64,000 bases of DNA from Bradyrhizobium sp. BTAi1 (GCF_000015165.1 NC_009485.1:8079501-8143500), one strand, 5' to 3'. Shown: positions 33,740 to 42,894, counted from the first letter of the stretch. The notes: generated by a model from the sequence alone, not told the origin. Program-made: numbers and translations.

Positions 33740-36700
33740 ATGACCCCGTCCACCGCTCTCGCGGCCGCGCCCGCGGTCGCGGCGTCGCCGCTTGCGTCTC
33801 CCTCCGATATCGCTCGCTGCATCGGCGCAGCCGCGCACCATCTCCTTCCGCATCTCGAACAGGGCCGTCAGGTCGACGCGGCAACCCTTCGCGCTGCGAT
33901 GGAGCAGGCCTTCGGCGGCTCCGACACGTCCGGCGCCTGGGACTGGAAATCGGCCTACGACGCCTGCGAGGCCGCGACCGTCCTGTTTCTCCGCAAATAC
34001 GGAAAGGCGCTTTTGCGCAAGGCCGGTTCTCCGGCCCTGGCCCTCCCCATGCTGGACAAGATCGTCGGGCTCCTGCCGACGCACACACGCCGCTCGATCG
34101 AGAGCGAGACCCTCCAGCAGTTCTCGACACCGATGCCACTCGGGCTCGCGGTCGCGACGGCCGCGGCGGTCACGCCAGCCGACCGCGTGCTCGAGCCTTC
34201 GGCCGGTACCGGCCTGCTCGCCATCCTCGCCGAGATCGCGGACGGAACGCTCGTCCTCAACGAGCTGGCGGAGACCCGCGCCGGCCTCCTCTCCCTCCTC
34301 TTTCCGGACATCGCCGTGAGCCGGCATGACGCCGCACAGATTCACGACCACCTCGACGCCACCATCGTGCCGAGCGTCGTGATCATGAACCCGCCCTTCT
34401 CGGTGATGGCCAACGTGCAAGGGCGCATGACGGATGCCGCCTACCGGCACATCGCCTCGGCGCTGGCGCGGCTCGCCGACGGCGGCCGCCTGGTCGCGAT
34501 CACCGGCGCCAAATTCGCGCCGGACGCTCCGGCCTGGCGCGACGCCTATGTCCGGCTTCAGGAGCGCGGCCGTGTCGTCTTCTCCGCCGCCATCGACGGC
34601 CGCGTCTACGCCAGGCACGGCACGACCTTCCCGACGCGGCTGACCGTGATCGACAAGCGCCCGGCCGACAATCCCACCGTCTTCCCAGCCGCGCCCGGTG
34701 TCGCACCGAACGCTGCCACGCTGCTGGCCTGGGTCACAGAGCACGTTCCGGCACGGCTGCCGGTGGATGCCTGCGTGGCGGTGCCCATTGTCACCACGCC
34801 GCGCACCGTTCGCGGCTACGTCGCCCGTACCGCACAAGCCGCAGCGCGGCCAGCGATGGCGGCCGAGCCCGAAGGCATCGAGCTCGCCTACGAGACCGTC
34901 GACTGGACGCCGCCGCAGGGTGCGCGTCTCTCCGATTCCATCTACGAGGACTATGCGCTCCAGAGCATCCGGATTCCCGGCGCTCAGGACCATCCCACAC
35001 AGCTCGTGCAATCGGCTGCGATGGCATCCGTCGCGCCGCCCAAGCCGGGCTATTGTCCGCGCCTGCCGGCGAACATCCTGAACCTGCTCTCGGGCGCCCA
35101 GCTCGAAACCGTGATCTATGCCGGCGAGGCGCATTCCGGCTATCTCGCCGGCGCCTGGACGGTGGACGAAACGCTCGACGTCGTGACCGCCGCGGCCGAG
35201 GACACCAAGGGTGCGGTTCGCTTCCGGCGCGGCTTCATGATTGGCGACGGCACCGGGGTCGGCAAAGGGCGTGAGGCCGCCGGCATCATCCTCGACAACT
35301 GGCTGCGGGGCCGTCGCAAGGCGGTGTGGATCTCGAAAAGCGACAAGCTGATCGAGGATGCGCAGCGCGACTGGTCCGCGCTCGGCATGGAGCGCCTCCT
35401 CATCACGCCGCTCTCCCGCTTCCCGCAGGGCAAGCCGATCACGCTGCGGGAAGGCATCCTATTTCTAACCTATGCCACGCTGCGCTCCGACGAGCGCGGC
35501 GAAAGGCTTTCCCGCGTCAAGCAGATCGTCGAATGGTTGGGCTCCGACTTCCACGGAGTGATCATTTTCGACGAAGCGCACGCCATGCAGAATGCGGTCG
35601 GCGCCAGGAGCGAACGCGGCGATCGGGAGCCCTCACAGCAGGGCCGCGCGGGCCTGCGGCTCCAGCACGCGCTGCCGGACGCACGCGTCGTCTACGTCTC
35701 CGCCACCGGCGCGACCACCGTGCACAATCTCGCTTATGCGCAACGCCTTGGCCTCTGGGGCAGCGAGGATTTCCCGTTCTCGACGCGCGCTGAGTTCGTG
35801 GAGGCGATCGAAGCCGGCGGTGTCGCGGCCATGGAAGTGCTTGCCCGCGACCTGCGCGCGCTCGGGCTGTACACGTCCCGTTCACTCTCCTTCGACGGCG
35901 TCGAATACGAGCCGGTCGAGCACGCGCTGACGCCTGAGCAGACCCGCATCTATGACGCCTACGCCGACGCCTTCGCGATCATCCACAACAACCTCGACGC
36001 CGCCATGCAGGCGGCCAACATCACAGGCGGCAGCGAGGGCGGATCGGGCACGCTGAACCGCCAGGCCAAGGCGGCCGCGCGATCGGCGTTCGAGAGCGCG
36101 AAGCAGCGCTTCTTCGGCCACCTGCTCACCAGCATGAAGACGGCGACCCTGATCCGCGCGATCGAGCGCGATCTCGAGGAAGGCCATGCCGCCGTCGTCC
36201 AGATCGTCTCGACGAGCGAGGCCCTGATGGAGCGCCGCCTCGCCGAGCTGCCGACCGAGGAATGGAACGACGTCCGCGTCGACATCACGCCGCGCGAATA
36301 CGTCCTCGACTATCTCGCCCATTCCTTCCCGGTCCAGCTCTACGAGCCTTACACCGACAGCGAGGGCAAGCTGTCGTCGCGTCCGGTCTATCGCGACGGA
36401 CAGCCGGTCGAGAGCCGCGAGGCGGTTGCCCGTCGTGATGCTCTGATCGCGAAGCTCGCAAGCCTGCCACCCGTTCCCGGCGCGCTCGACCAGATCGTCC
36501 AGCACTTCGGCGCCGACATGGTGGCCGAAGTGACAGGGCGCTCGCGCCGCATCGTCCGCAAGCCGGGCGGCGCCGGCCGAAGCGACCGTCTCGTCGTCGA
36601 GACGCGCGCGGCGTCCGCCAACCTCGCCGAGGCGCAGGCGTTCATGGATGACCACAAGCGCATCCTCGTGTTCAGCGACGCGGGCGGCACCGGGCGCAGC

Positions 36701-38095
36701 TATCACGCCGAGCTCACGGCGAGGAACACGCGCCTTCGCGTGCACTATCTTCTCGAGCCCGGCTGGAAGGCGGATACGGCCATCCAGGGCCTCGGCCGCA
36801 CGCATCGGACCAACCAGGCGCAGCCTCCGCTGTTCAGACCGGTCGCGACGAACGTCAAGGCCGAGAAGCGCTTCCTCAGCACCATCGCGCGCCGGCTCGA
36901 CACGCTCGGCGCGATCACGCGCGGCCAGCGCGAGACGGCCGGCCAGGGCCTGTTCCGCCCGGAGGACAATCTGGAATCCCACTATGCGCGGGACGCCCTG
37001 CGCCAGCTCTACGCGCTCATCGCCCGCGGCAAGATCGAGGGCTGTTCTCTCGAGCGCTTCGAGGCGGCCACCGGCCTCACGCTCACCGATGCGAACGGCC
37101 TCAAGGACCAGTTGCCGGGCATCAGCACGTTCCTCAACCGTATGCTGGCGCTGACCATCGAGCTTCAGGGGGTACTCTTCACCGCGTTCGAGCAGCTTCT
37201 CAACGCGCGCATCGAGGGCGCCATTGCCGCGGGCACCTACGATGTCGGGCTTGAGACGCTGCGCGCCGAGAGCTTCGTCGTCACCGGCCGGCAGACGATC
37301 TATACCCATCCCGGCACGGGCGCCGAGACGCGGCTTCTCACCATCAAGCAGCGCCAGCGCAACCGGCCACTCACGCTCGACGAGGCCTTGAGCCGGCTGA
37401 GCGAACGCGGGGCGCGGCTTCTCGTCAACGCGCGATCCGGCCGTGCCGCCGTGCAGGTCCGTGCCCCATCCGTCATGCTCGACGACGGCGAAGTCGAGTA
37501 CCGCGTCCGCCTGATCCGGCCGATGGAAGCACCGAACGTGCCCGTCCGCGCGACGGCGGAGAGTCATTGGCAGGACGCCGACGAGGCGAGCTTCGCGGCC
37601 GCCTGGACGGCCGAACTCGCCGAAGTCCCCGCGTTCACGGACTCGACCTTGCACATGGTCTCCGGCCTGCTGCTGCCGATCTGGAAGCGGCTCCCGAACG
37701 AATCGACCCGCGTGTATCGCCTGCAGACGGACGATGACGAACGCATCATCGGCCGCAAGGTCTCTCCGGCCTGGGCCGCCACGGCAACCTCGACCGGCCT
37801 GCCGTCGCTGACGCCGGACGAGGCCTTCGCCGCCTTGATCGAGGGCAACACCGTCATCGACCTCGCCGAGGGGCTTCAGCTTCGCCGTGTCCGGGTGATG
37901 GGCGGTCATCGCATCGAGCTGGCGGGCTTCACCGACACCATGCGCGAGCGGCTCACCGCCTACGGCCTCTTCCACGAGATCATCTCGTGGAAGCTGCGCC
38001 TGTTCGTGCCCACCGACGCCAGCGGTCCCGCGATCCTCGCCAGGGTGATGGACCGCTATCCCATCGAGCGCGTCGGCGAGCGGGAGGCGCTGTGA
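33740..38095 (+). CDS. N6-methyltransferase-strawberry notch-type helicase fusion
   Basis: A 1451-residue protein from the ATG at 33740. The N-terminal part carries a SAM-dependent methyltransferase fold: LEPSAGTG (motif I, about 151-158) and NPPFS (motif IV, about 217-221). The middle is a strawberry notch-type superfamily 2 helicase: GDGTGVGKGR (Walker A, about 502), FDEAHAMQN (motif II, about 610) and GLGRTHRTNQ (motif VI, about 1017), followed by a long C-terminal region. Such fusions are common on ICEs and large plasmids, and their role in transfer or protection is unproven. Methylation of incoming DNA against restriction is an attractive idea. It is coupled to the Toprim gene (stop and start share one base). 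Confidence 0.88.
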   Translation: MTPSTALAAAPAVAASPLASPSDIARCIGAAAHHLLPHLEQGRQVDAATLRAAMEQAFGGSDTSGAWDWKSAYDACEAATVLFLRKYGKALLRKAGSPALALPMLDKIVGLLPTHTRRSIESETLQQFSTPMPLGLAVATAAAVTPADRVLEPSAGTGLLAILAEIADGTLVLNELAETRAGLLSLLFPDIAVSRHDAAQIHDHLDATIVPSVVIMNPPFSVMANVQGRMTDAAYRHIASALARLADGGRLVAITGAKFAPDAPAWRDAYVRLQERGRVVFSAAIDGRVYARHGTTFPTRLTVIDKRPADNPTVFPAAPGVAPNAATLLAWVTEHVPARLPVDACVAVPIVTTPRTVRGYVARTAQAAARPAMAAEPEGIELAYETVDWTPPQGARLSDSIYEDYALQSIRIPGAQDHPTQLVQSAAMASVAPPKPGYCPRLPANILNLLSGAQLETVIYAGEAHSGYLAGAWTVDETLDVVTAAAEDTKGAVRFRRGFMIGDGTGVGKGREAAGIILDNWLRGRRKAVWISKSDKLIEDAQRDWSALGMERLLITPLSRFPQGKPITLREGILFLTYATLRSDERGERLSRVKQIVEWLGSDFHGVIIFDEAHAMQNAVGARSERGDREPSQQGRAGLRLQHALPDARVVYVSATGATTVHNLAYAQRLGLWGSEDFPFSTRAEFVEAIEAGGVAAMEVLARDLRALGLYTSRSLSFDGVEYEPVEHALTPEQTRIYDAYADAFAIIHNNLDAAMQAANITGGSEGGSGTLNRQAKAAARSAFESAKQRFFGHLLTSMKTATLIRAIERDLEEGHAAVVQIVSTSEALMERRLAELPTEEWNDVRVDITPREYVLDYLAHSFPVQLYEPYTDSEGKLSSRPVYRDGQPVESREAVARRDALIAKLASLPPVPGALDQIVQHFGADMVAEVTGRSRRIVRKPGGAGRSDRLVVETRAASANLAEAQAFMDDHKRILVFSDAGGTGRSYHAELTARNTRLRVHYLLEPGWKADTAIQGLGRTHRTNQAQPPLFRPVATNVKAEKRFLSTIARRLDTLGAITRGQRETAGQGLFRPEDNLESHYARDALRQLYALIARGKIEGCSLERFEAATGLTLTDANGLKDQLPGISTFLNRMLALTIELQGVLFTAFEQLLNARIEGAIAAGTYDVGLETLRAESFVVTGRQTIYTHPGTGAETRLLTIKQRQRNRPLTLDEALSRLSERGARLLVNARSGRAAVQVRAPSVMLDDGEVEYRVRLIRPMEAPNVPVRATAESHWQDADEASFAAAWTAELAEVPAFTDSTLHMVSGLLLPIWKRLPNESTRVYRLQTDDDERIIGRKVSPAWAATATSTGLPSLTPDEAFAALIEGNTVIDLAEGLQLRRVRVMGGHRIELAGFTDTMRERLTAYGLFHEIISWKLRLFVPTDASGPAILARVMDRYPIERVGEREAL

Positions 38096-39156
38096 TGTCC
38101 CGGCTCGACGCTTCCGAACTGGCACGCCGGCTCGCGCGCAATGCCGAAGCGGTGTGCCGCCACTATCTGTCCAACGGTCATCGCGAAGGCCGCTACTGGA
38201 TGGTGGGCGACGTGCGCAACACGCCCGGCCGCTCGATGTTTGTGCGCCTCATCGGCCCGGAGAGCGGCAAGGGCGCGGCCGGCAAGTGGACCGACGCCGC
38301 GACCGGCGAGCACGGCGACCTGCTCGACGTCATCCGCGAGAGCTGCGGCCTCGTGGATTTCGCGGACGTCGCGAGGGAGGCACGTGCCTTCCTCAGCCTG
38401 CCGCAACCCGAACCGCAGGCGCATGAACGTCGTCGCGCCATTCAGCCAGTCCCAACGGGTTCGCCGGAAGCCGCGCGGCGGCTGTTCGCCATGTCGCGGC
38501 CGATCCACGGCACGCTCGTCGAGACGTATCTCCGCCGGCGCGGCATTACGGCTTTGCACGGAACCGGTTCGCTGCGCTTCCACCCGCGCTGCTACTACCG
38601 GCCGGACGAGCATTCCGCCACGGAGACCTGGCCCGCCATGATCGCCGCCGTCACCGATCTCGACGGCCGCCTCACCGGCGCGCACCGGACCTGGCTCGAT
38701 CCCGATGGCTTCGATCCCATCCGTCTCGGTAAGGCGCCGATCGACACGCCGCGCCGCGCGATGGGCGATCTTCTCGGACACGCCGTCCGCTTCGGCGTCG
38801 CCGGCGAGGTCATGGCCGCTGGCGAAGGCATCGAGACAATGCTCTCGCTGAGGATGGCGCTGCCGGACATGCCGATGGTCGCCGCTCTGTCGGCAGCCCA
38901 TCTCTCGGCCATCCTCTTCGCCGACACACTGCGCCGGCTCTACATCGCGCGCGATGACGATCCGGCCGGCAACGGCGCGATGGCCGCGCTGATCGAGCGC
39001 GCGTCCCACGACAGCATCGAGGCGATCGTGCTGTCGCCACGACTCGCCGACTTCAACGAGGATCTCCGGATGCTCGGCCCCGACGCCCTACGCGCAGCCC
39101 TTCGGGCGCAGATCGCGGCCCGGGATGCCGCTCGCTTCATAGCCGAGGCCGCATAG
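38095..39156 (+). CDS. Toprim-domain protein, primase-like
   Basis: A 353-residue protein whose ATG overlaps the helicase stop (TGATG). The N-terminal half is a DUF7146-like zinc-less primase region (GKWTDAATGEHGDLLDVI and ETYLRRRGI). The C-terminal half is a Toprim fold with GEGIETMLS (catalytic glutamate) and IARDDDPAGNGA (the DxD pair). Toprim primase-like proteins on mobile elements are thought to prime the complementary strand or start replication. Coupling to the helicase suggests a joint DNA-processing role. Confidence 0.85.
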   Translation: MSRLDASELARRLARNAEAVCRHYLSNGHREGRYWMVGDVRNTPGRSMFVRLIGPESGKGAAGKWTDAATGEHGDLLDVIRESCGLVDFADVAREARAFLSLPQPEPQAHERRRAIQPVPTGSPEAARRLFAMSRPIHGTLVETYLRRRGITALHGTGSLRFHPRCYYRPDEHSATETWPAMIAAVTDLDGRLTGAHRTWLDPDGFDPIRLGKAPIDTPRRAMGDLLGHAVRFGVAGEVMAAGEGIETMLSLRMALPDMPMVAALSAAHLSAILFADTLRRLYIARDDDPAGNGAMAALIERASHDSIEAIVLSPRLADFNEDLRMLGPDALRAALRAQIAARDAARFIAEAA

Positions 39157-39490
39157 CCCTGATGAACCTGGACGTGCGGCCGGAACGGATGATGGGGCTC
39201 GCCGTCACGCCGGCGGCCGATGCTGCTCGCGCCGGGACAGAGCCGCGCCCGCGGCCTTCCTGAGAGGCGAACGGGACGGCAAGCGGCCCGGCCCGGCAAT
39301 GGCTGCGGCCGGCTATTTTCCGCCGGCGCTGACGCGCCTTTGCATCGCCAGGCAAAATAGCCGGCCTTCGCCATCCTCCGCTGGCGCTTCGGCCCTGCGC
39401 TTCGCTCCAGGTGCAGGGCCGGCCCGCCCACCGTCTTCCGTCGCCATGAAGGCCGCGAGGGTCGCGGCCAATCCAGCGACGGAGCATCCC
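39157..39490 (+). other. Gene-free interval with nested inverted repeats before the DUF2493 gene
   Basis: No coding sequence is supported in these 334 bp. A perfect 13-bp inverted repeat (39307-39319 with 39354-39366: GGCCGGCTATTTT and its complement) is followed by a two-tier hairpin at 39439-39481. The same order of elements, with other arm sequences, is found at 42190-42343. Confidence 0.6.
39439..39481 (+). promoter_or_regulatory. Two-tier hairpin leader of the DUF2493 gene (family B)
   Basis: Outer arms CGTCGC (39439-39444) and GCGACG (39476-39481) enclose a perfect 8-bp stem GGCCGCGA/TCGCGGCC with loop GGG. The start codon lies 9 bp after. A related hairpin precedes the DUF736 gene at 42320. 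Confidence 0.6.
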
Positions 39491-40414
39491 ATGACCAGCG
39501 ACGACGACTTCGAGCCCCACCACAGCTCCTCCCCGACCGATCACGTCCTGACCGAGCTTCAGCTCTACGGCTTCCGCCCCTTCCAGGACGAACCCGACCC
39601 GCGCCCGCTTCCCGAGGGCAATGCCGTCGCCGGGGCCATCGCCGACATCTTCGACGCTCTTGTTGCCACGCTCGGCGACACCCGCCTCGAGCCCGATCTC
39701 GAGGACCTGCTCTGGTCGACCGTCAACATCTTCCACCGCGCCGCCGACCGCATCGCGCGCGAGCTCGACGACAACGAGCAGGCGCAGCGCCGGAGCCAGC
39801 AGGAGCAGGACGGCACCGAGGTCAAGTCGGTCGAGCTGGAGCGGCTCATCGCCGAGGGGCAGACCCTCATCGAGCGCCGCGACGCCTTCGAGCTGATGCG
39901 CGACCAGGCCTGCGAGCATTTCGAGCGCCACACCGGCTCGGCCTGGCGGCCGCGCAGTGGCTCGCTCGTCAACCACCGCGCCATGACCGCTGCGATGATC
40001 GACAGCCGCGACTTCCTCGCCGCGAAGAAGCGCGCCGAGACCGAGGTCATGCTGCCGCCCGGTCCCAAGGTCGCGCTGAGCGGCGGGCTCGACTTCAACG
40101 ATCACCGGCTGATCTGGGCCAAGCTCGACCAGGTGCACGCCAAGCACCCCGACATGGTGCTCATGCACGGCGGCTCGCCGAAGGGCGCCGAGCGCATCGC
40201 CGCGCGCTGGGCCGATCACCGCAACGTGCCGCAAATCGCCTTCAAGCCGGACTGGGCAAAGCACGCGAAAGCCGCGCCCTTCAAGCGCAACGACGCCATG
40301 CTGGAGGTGCTGCCCATCGGCGTCATGATCTTCCCCGGCACGGGCATCCAGGAAAACTTGGCCGACAAGGCGAAGAAGCTCGGCATCCCGGTCTGGCGGT
40401 TCGGCGGCGCCTGA
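39491..40414 (+). CDS. DUF2493 domain-containing protein (Rossmann-like, nucleotide-binding)
   Basis: A 307-residue protein from the ATG at 39491. The first 170 residues are helical and charged. The C-terminal part is the DUF2493 (YAcAr/SLOG-like) domain: VALSGGLDFNDHRLIWAKLD, MVLMHGGSPKGAERIAARWA, FKPDWAKHAKAAPFKRN and IFPGTGIQENLADKAKKLGIPV. The fold is predicted to bind nucleotides or ADP-ribose-like ligands; some relatives sit in defence systems, and others, like this one, are core ICE genes with unknown roles. Confidence 0.85.
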   Translation: MTSDDDFEPHHSSSPTDHVLTELQLYGFRPFQDEPDPRPLPEGNAVAGAIADIFDALVATLGDTRLEPDLEDLLWSTVNIFHRAADRIARELDDNEQAQRRSQQEQDGTEVKSVELERLIAEGQTLIERRDAFELMRDQACEHFERHTGSAWRPRSGSLVNHRAMTAAMIDSRDFLAAKKRAETEVMLPPGPKVALSGGLDFNDHRLIWAKLDQVHAKHPDMVLMHGGSPKGAERIAARWADHRNVPQIAFKPDWAKHAKAAPFKRNDAMLEVLPIGVMIFPGTGIQENLADKAKKLGIPVWRFGGA

Positions 40415-40429
40415 GCGCCGGCATCATCC

Positions 40430-40493
40430 TTGAAAAATGCTATCACATTCGTAATACTGATAGCGCCGCAGTCAATCCGCCGAGGACGCTATC
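40430..40493 (+). promoter_or_regulatory. Promoter and operator of the FitAB/VapBC-type pair
   Basis: TTGAAA (40430-40435) and TAATAC (40452-40457) are 16 bp apart. GCTATC occurs at 40439-40444 and 40488-40493 and its complement GATAGC at 40459-40464, so an inverted pair brackets the -10 box and a third half-site touches the start codon. This is typical of ribbon-helix-helix antitoxin autoregulation. Confidence 0.65.
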
Positions 40494-40748
40494 ATGCCCG
40501 CTGTCACTATTCGCAACCTCTCGGAGGAGGCGCATCGCGCCCTGAAGGTCCGGGCGGCGCAGCACAACCGCAGCACGGAAGCCGAAATGCGCGCCATTCT
40601 GGAAGCCGCCGTGCGCCCCGCGGGGCGGCTCAAGATCGGCACCGCGCTCTCGGAGATGAGCCGCAAGATCGGACTCAACAATGCCGATGTCGAGGCGGTC
40701 GAACAGGTTCGCGACACCCGGCCCGCCCAGCCGATGCGCTTCGGATGA
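40494..40748 (+). CDS. FitA-type ribbon-helix-helix antitoxin
   Basis: An 84-residue protein. The N-terminal Arc/MetJ-like fold reads VTIRNLSEEAHRALKVRAAQHNRSTEAEMRAILEAAV; the flexible C-terminus (DVEAVEQVRDTRPAQPMRF) would wrap the toxin active site. Its stop overlaps the toxin start (ATGA). It would repress the promoter just upstream and neutralise the PIN nuclease. The pair probably stabilises the ICE in the host. Confidence 0.88.
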   Translation: MPAVTIRNLSEEAHRALKVRAAQHNRSTEAEMRAILEAAVRPAGRLKIGTALSEMSRKIGLNNADVEAVEQVRDTRPAQPMRFG

Positions 40749-41167
40749 TCCTGCTCGACACCAATGTCGTCTCCGAGGCGATGAAGCCCGAGCCACATCC
40801 GTCTGTCCGGGACTGGCTCGACGCCCAGGCCGCGGAAACGCTGTTTCTCTCCAGCGTCACCATCGCGGAGCTGATGTTCGGCATCGGCGCGCTGCCCAGG
40901 GGCAAGCGCAAGGACCGCCTGGCAACCACGCTCGACGGCGTGATGGAGCTGTTCAAGCCGAGAGTCCTGCCCTTCGATACGCAAGCGGCGCGGCGATACG
41001 CCGACCTCGCCGTCAAGGCGCGCAAGGCCGGCAAGGGCTTCCCCACGCCCGACGGCTACATCGCCGCGATCGCCGCCGCGCACGGCTTCGCCGTGGCGTC
41101 GCGCCACACCGCCGCGTTCGCGGCCGCCGGCCTGACGGTCATCGATCCCTGGACGGGCGGCGGCTGA
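40745..41167 (+). CDS. vapC: VapC/FitB-type PIN-domain toxin
   Basis: A 140-residue PIN-domain ribonuclease. Acidic active-site residues are visible: Asp5 in LLDTNVVSE, Glu42 in TIAELMFG and Asp103 in TPDGYIAAIA, with the late ASRHTAAF motif. VapC/FitB toxins cut specific RNAs such as initiator tRNA or rRNA loops. Translationally coupled to the antitoxin. Confidence 0.9.
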   Translation: MILLDTNVVSEAMKPEPHPSVRDWLDAQAAETLFLSSVTIAELMFGIGALPRGKRKDRLATTLDGVMELFKPRVLPFDTQAARRYADLAVKARKAGKGFPTPDGYIAAIAAAHGFAVASRHTAAFAAAGLTVIDPWTGGG

Positions 41168-41337
41168 TCAGCAGTCGGAGAAGTTTCTGATGCGGAACAA
41201 TCCGGCTCAGCTACGCCGGACGGAAGCCGTTCGCGATGTCCGCTCACGCGCCGACGATCTTATGCTATAAAGCCCCTGCGCCGTGGTGGTGGTGGAAGGC
41301 GCGACCGTCAGATCCTTGTCTCACGGAGGCCACCACC

Positions 41338-41778
41338 ATGATTTTACTCAGCGTGCTCGCCAGCATCGCCGCCATCGGCGTCATCTGCTGTCTCTTGTTC
41401 TACCTCGCGGTCTACGCGCTGCCGCTGTTCGCGGGCGTCATGGCAGGCGTCTGGGTGTATGGCACAGGCGCCGGCTGGCTTGGCGGAATCGCCGTCGGGG
41501 CGGTCGCCGGCCTCGCGACCCTGCTTGCCGGCCACCTCCTGCTCGCATTCGTCAAGCCGCTCTGGCTGCGGCTCATGATCTCCGCCGCTTTCGTCGCACC
41601 TGCCGCCATCGCCGGCTATCACGCGACACATGGCATCGTGAAGCACACGATGCCCTCCGAAACCTGGCAGGTCGCCTTCTCAGTTGTCGGGGCCGTTGTC
41701 GTCGGCATCACCGCCTTCGCGCGGCTGGCGACGCTGGCCCCGCCCGGCCGGACCGGCCACGGCGTGGCGCGCGCCTGA
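41338..41778 (+). CDS. Small integral membrane protein, function unknown
   Basis: A 146-residue protein starting at the ATG at 41338 behind CGGAGG. Four hydrophobic helices are evident (LLSVLASIAAIGVICCLLFY, LFAGVMAGVWVYG, GGIAVGAVAGLATLLAGHLL, WQVAFSVVGAVVVGITAF). Similar small membrane proteins follow toxin-antitoxin or DUF2493 genes in rhizobial ICEs; no function is assigned. The leader can pair GGTGGTGG with CCACCACC directly before the start codon. Confidence 0.7.
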   Translation: MILLSVLASIAAIGVICCLLFYLAVYALPLFAGVMAGVWVYGTGAGWLGGIAVGAVAGLATLLAGHLLLAFVKPLWLRLMISAAFVAPAAIAGYHATHGIVKHTMPSETWQVAFSVVGAVVVGITAFARLATLAPPGRTGHGVARA

Positions 41779-42367
41779 GACTGTTTCGGCGGTTCAAGGC
41801 ATGACGAGATCACGCCTCCTGCGCGCTCCTCGTCGCCTGTTGGCAATTCGGGGGGAGAACGAGCGCCGGATTGCCAAGCTGGGCCCATAGTCACGCGCTG
41901 CATTGGAACGCGGGGTTGGCCCGCGCGACGAACCTCCACGCCATCGAAGACAGCGGGCTGGTCGCACGCCTGTCGCTGCTCATCGAGAGCATTGATGCGG
42001 CCGGTCCGGTCGCCTCGACGCGGGATGAGCGCCGTGCGCCGACGCCGCCGGACCCCTGCGGTTGCACGACGGAACCGCCAAGTTCTCCTTGATCCTCTCT
42101 GCCTGATCGAGCGCTCCATGCGGCCTCTTTGATGAGCTGATCTGGCCGCAGGCCGGCTTCGCCTCGACCGCCTATGCCGCAATGGCACCGGTCGACTTTC
42201 TTCCCCTGGGCTGCGCCCATTCCTCGCGAAACAAGAAAGTCTCCCGGCTGCCATCCTCCGCTGCGCTCCGGCCCGCAAGCAGGTGCGGCGTCGATCGCCT
42301 CCGGCCAACCGATCGCCATCGAGGCCGCAATGGTGCGGACTCGAAACAGAGATCAAGGAGAACTACC
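41779..42367 (+). other. Gene-free interval with inverted repeat and hairpin before DUF736
   Basis: I see no supported gene in these 589 bp; the long minus-strand frame here lacks any recognisable protein. An inverted repeat GACTTTCTT/AAGAAAGTC (42194-42202 with 42233-42241) and a hairpin CGAGGCCGCA/TGCGGACTCG (42320-42343, one mismatch, loop ATGG) lie in the same order and spacing style as those at 39307-39481, and the sequence between them (GCCATCCTCCGCTG) is shared. Confidence 0.6.
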
Positions 42368-42691
42368 ATGGCGACCATCGGCACCTTCAAGAAGTCCGGC
42401 AACGAGTTCGTCGGCCAGATCGTCACCCTCAGCGTCCAGGCCAAGAACGTCCGCATCGTCCCCGAAGCCACCCGCTCGGGTGAGAACGCCCCCAGCCACC
42501 GAGTCTTTGCGGGACGCGTCGAGATCGGCGCCGCCTGGACCAAGCGCTCCAACGAAGGCCGCGACTATCTGGGTCTCAAGCTCGACGACCCGTCGTTCAC
42601 GGCTCCCATCTACGCCAACCTCTTCGACGACGAGGAAGGCGAAGGCTACAGCCTGATTTGGTCCCGCCCCAACCGCCGCAACGGCGAGTGA
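42368..42691 (+). CDS. DUF736 family protein (copy 1)
   Basis: A 107-residue protein with AAGGAG upstream. The DUF736 pattern is clear: IGTFKKSGNEFVGQIVTLSV, FAGRVEIGAAWTKRSNEGRDYLGLKLDDPSF and YANLFDDEEGEGYSLIWSRP. The small beta-rich family is widespread on rhizobial plasmids and ICEs, often near replication or transfer genes; function is unknown. A second copy lies at 47915. An intrinsic terminator follows. Confidence 0.9.
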   Translation: MATIGTFKKSGNEFVGQIVTLSVQAKNVRIVPEATRSGENAPSHRVFAGRVEIGAAWTKRSNEGRDYLGLKLDDPSFTAPIYANLFDDEEGEGYSLIWSRPNRRNGE

Positions 42692-42705
42692 GGCGAAAGC
42701 CCCAG

Positions 42706-42732
42706 GCCCCGCCCGGCTTGACCGGGCGGGGC
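42706..42732 (+). terminator. Intrinsic terminator after DUF736 (copy 1)
   Basis: Perfect 11-bp arms GCCCCGCCCGG (42706-42716) and CCGGGCGGGGC (42722-42732) with loop CTTGA, followed by a short T-containing tail. Confidence 0.7.
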
Positions 42733-42836
42733 TTGCTCGCTCCCGGAGACGAGGCGTAAACGACCGAATCAGTTCACGGCGAGTCGGCTAACAGCCTGTC
42801 TTTGTCGGCCATTTTTGATCGCCTCCTTGACCAAGA

Positions 42837-42853
42837 ACGACTATTTTAGTCGT
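42837..42853 (+). promoter_or_regulatory. Palindromic operator upstream of the XRE regulator
   Basis: ACGACTA-TTT-TAGTCGT is a perfect 7-bp inverted repeat in an AT-rich island. TTGACC lies 4 bp upstream (42827-42832). It is 41 bp before the regulator start and is probably its autoregulatory site. Confidence 0.6.
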
Positions 42854-42894
42854 AGTTCTGGCTGCTCGATCGGCCCGGTGGGAGGTGATCATGC

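Noticed and set aside
41619..42356. Long minus-strand open frame across the gap before DUF736
   Set aside because: Arginine-rich, no recognisable domain, no ribosome site, and it runs antisense over the end of the membrane-protein gene and over the inverted repeats; typical high-GC artefact.
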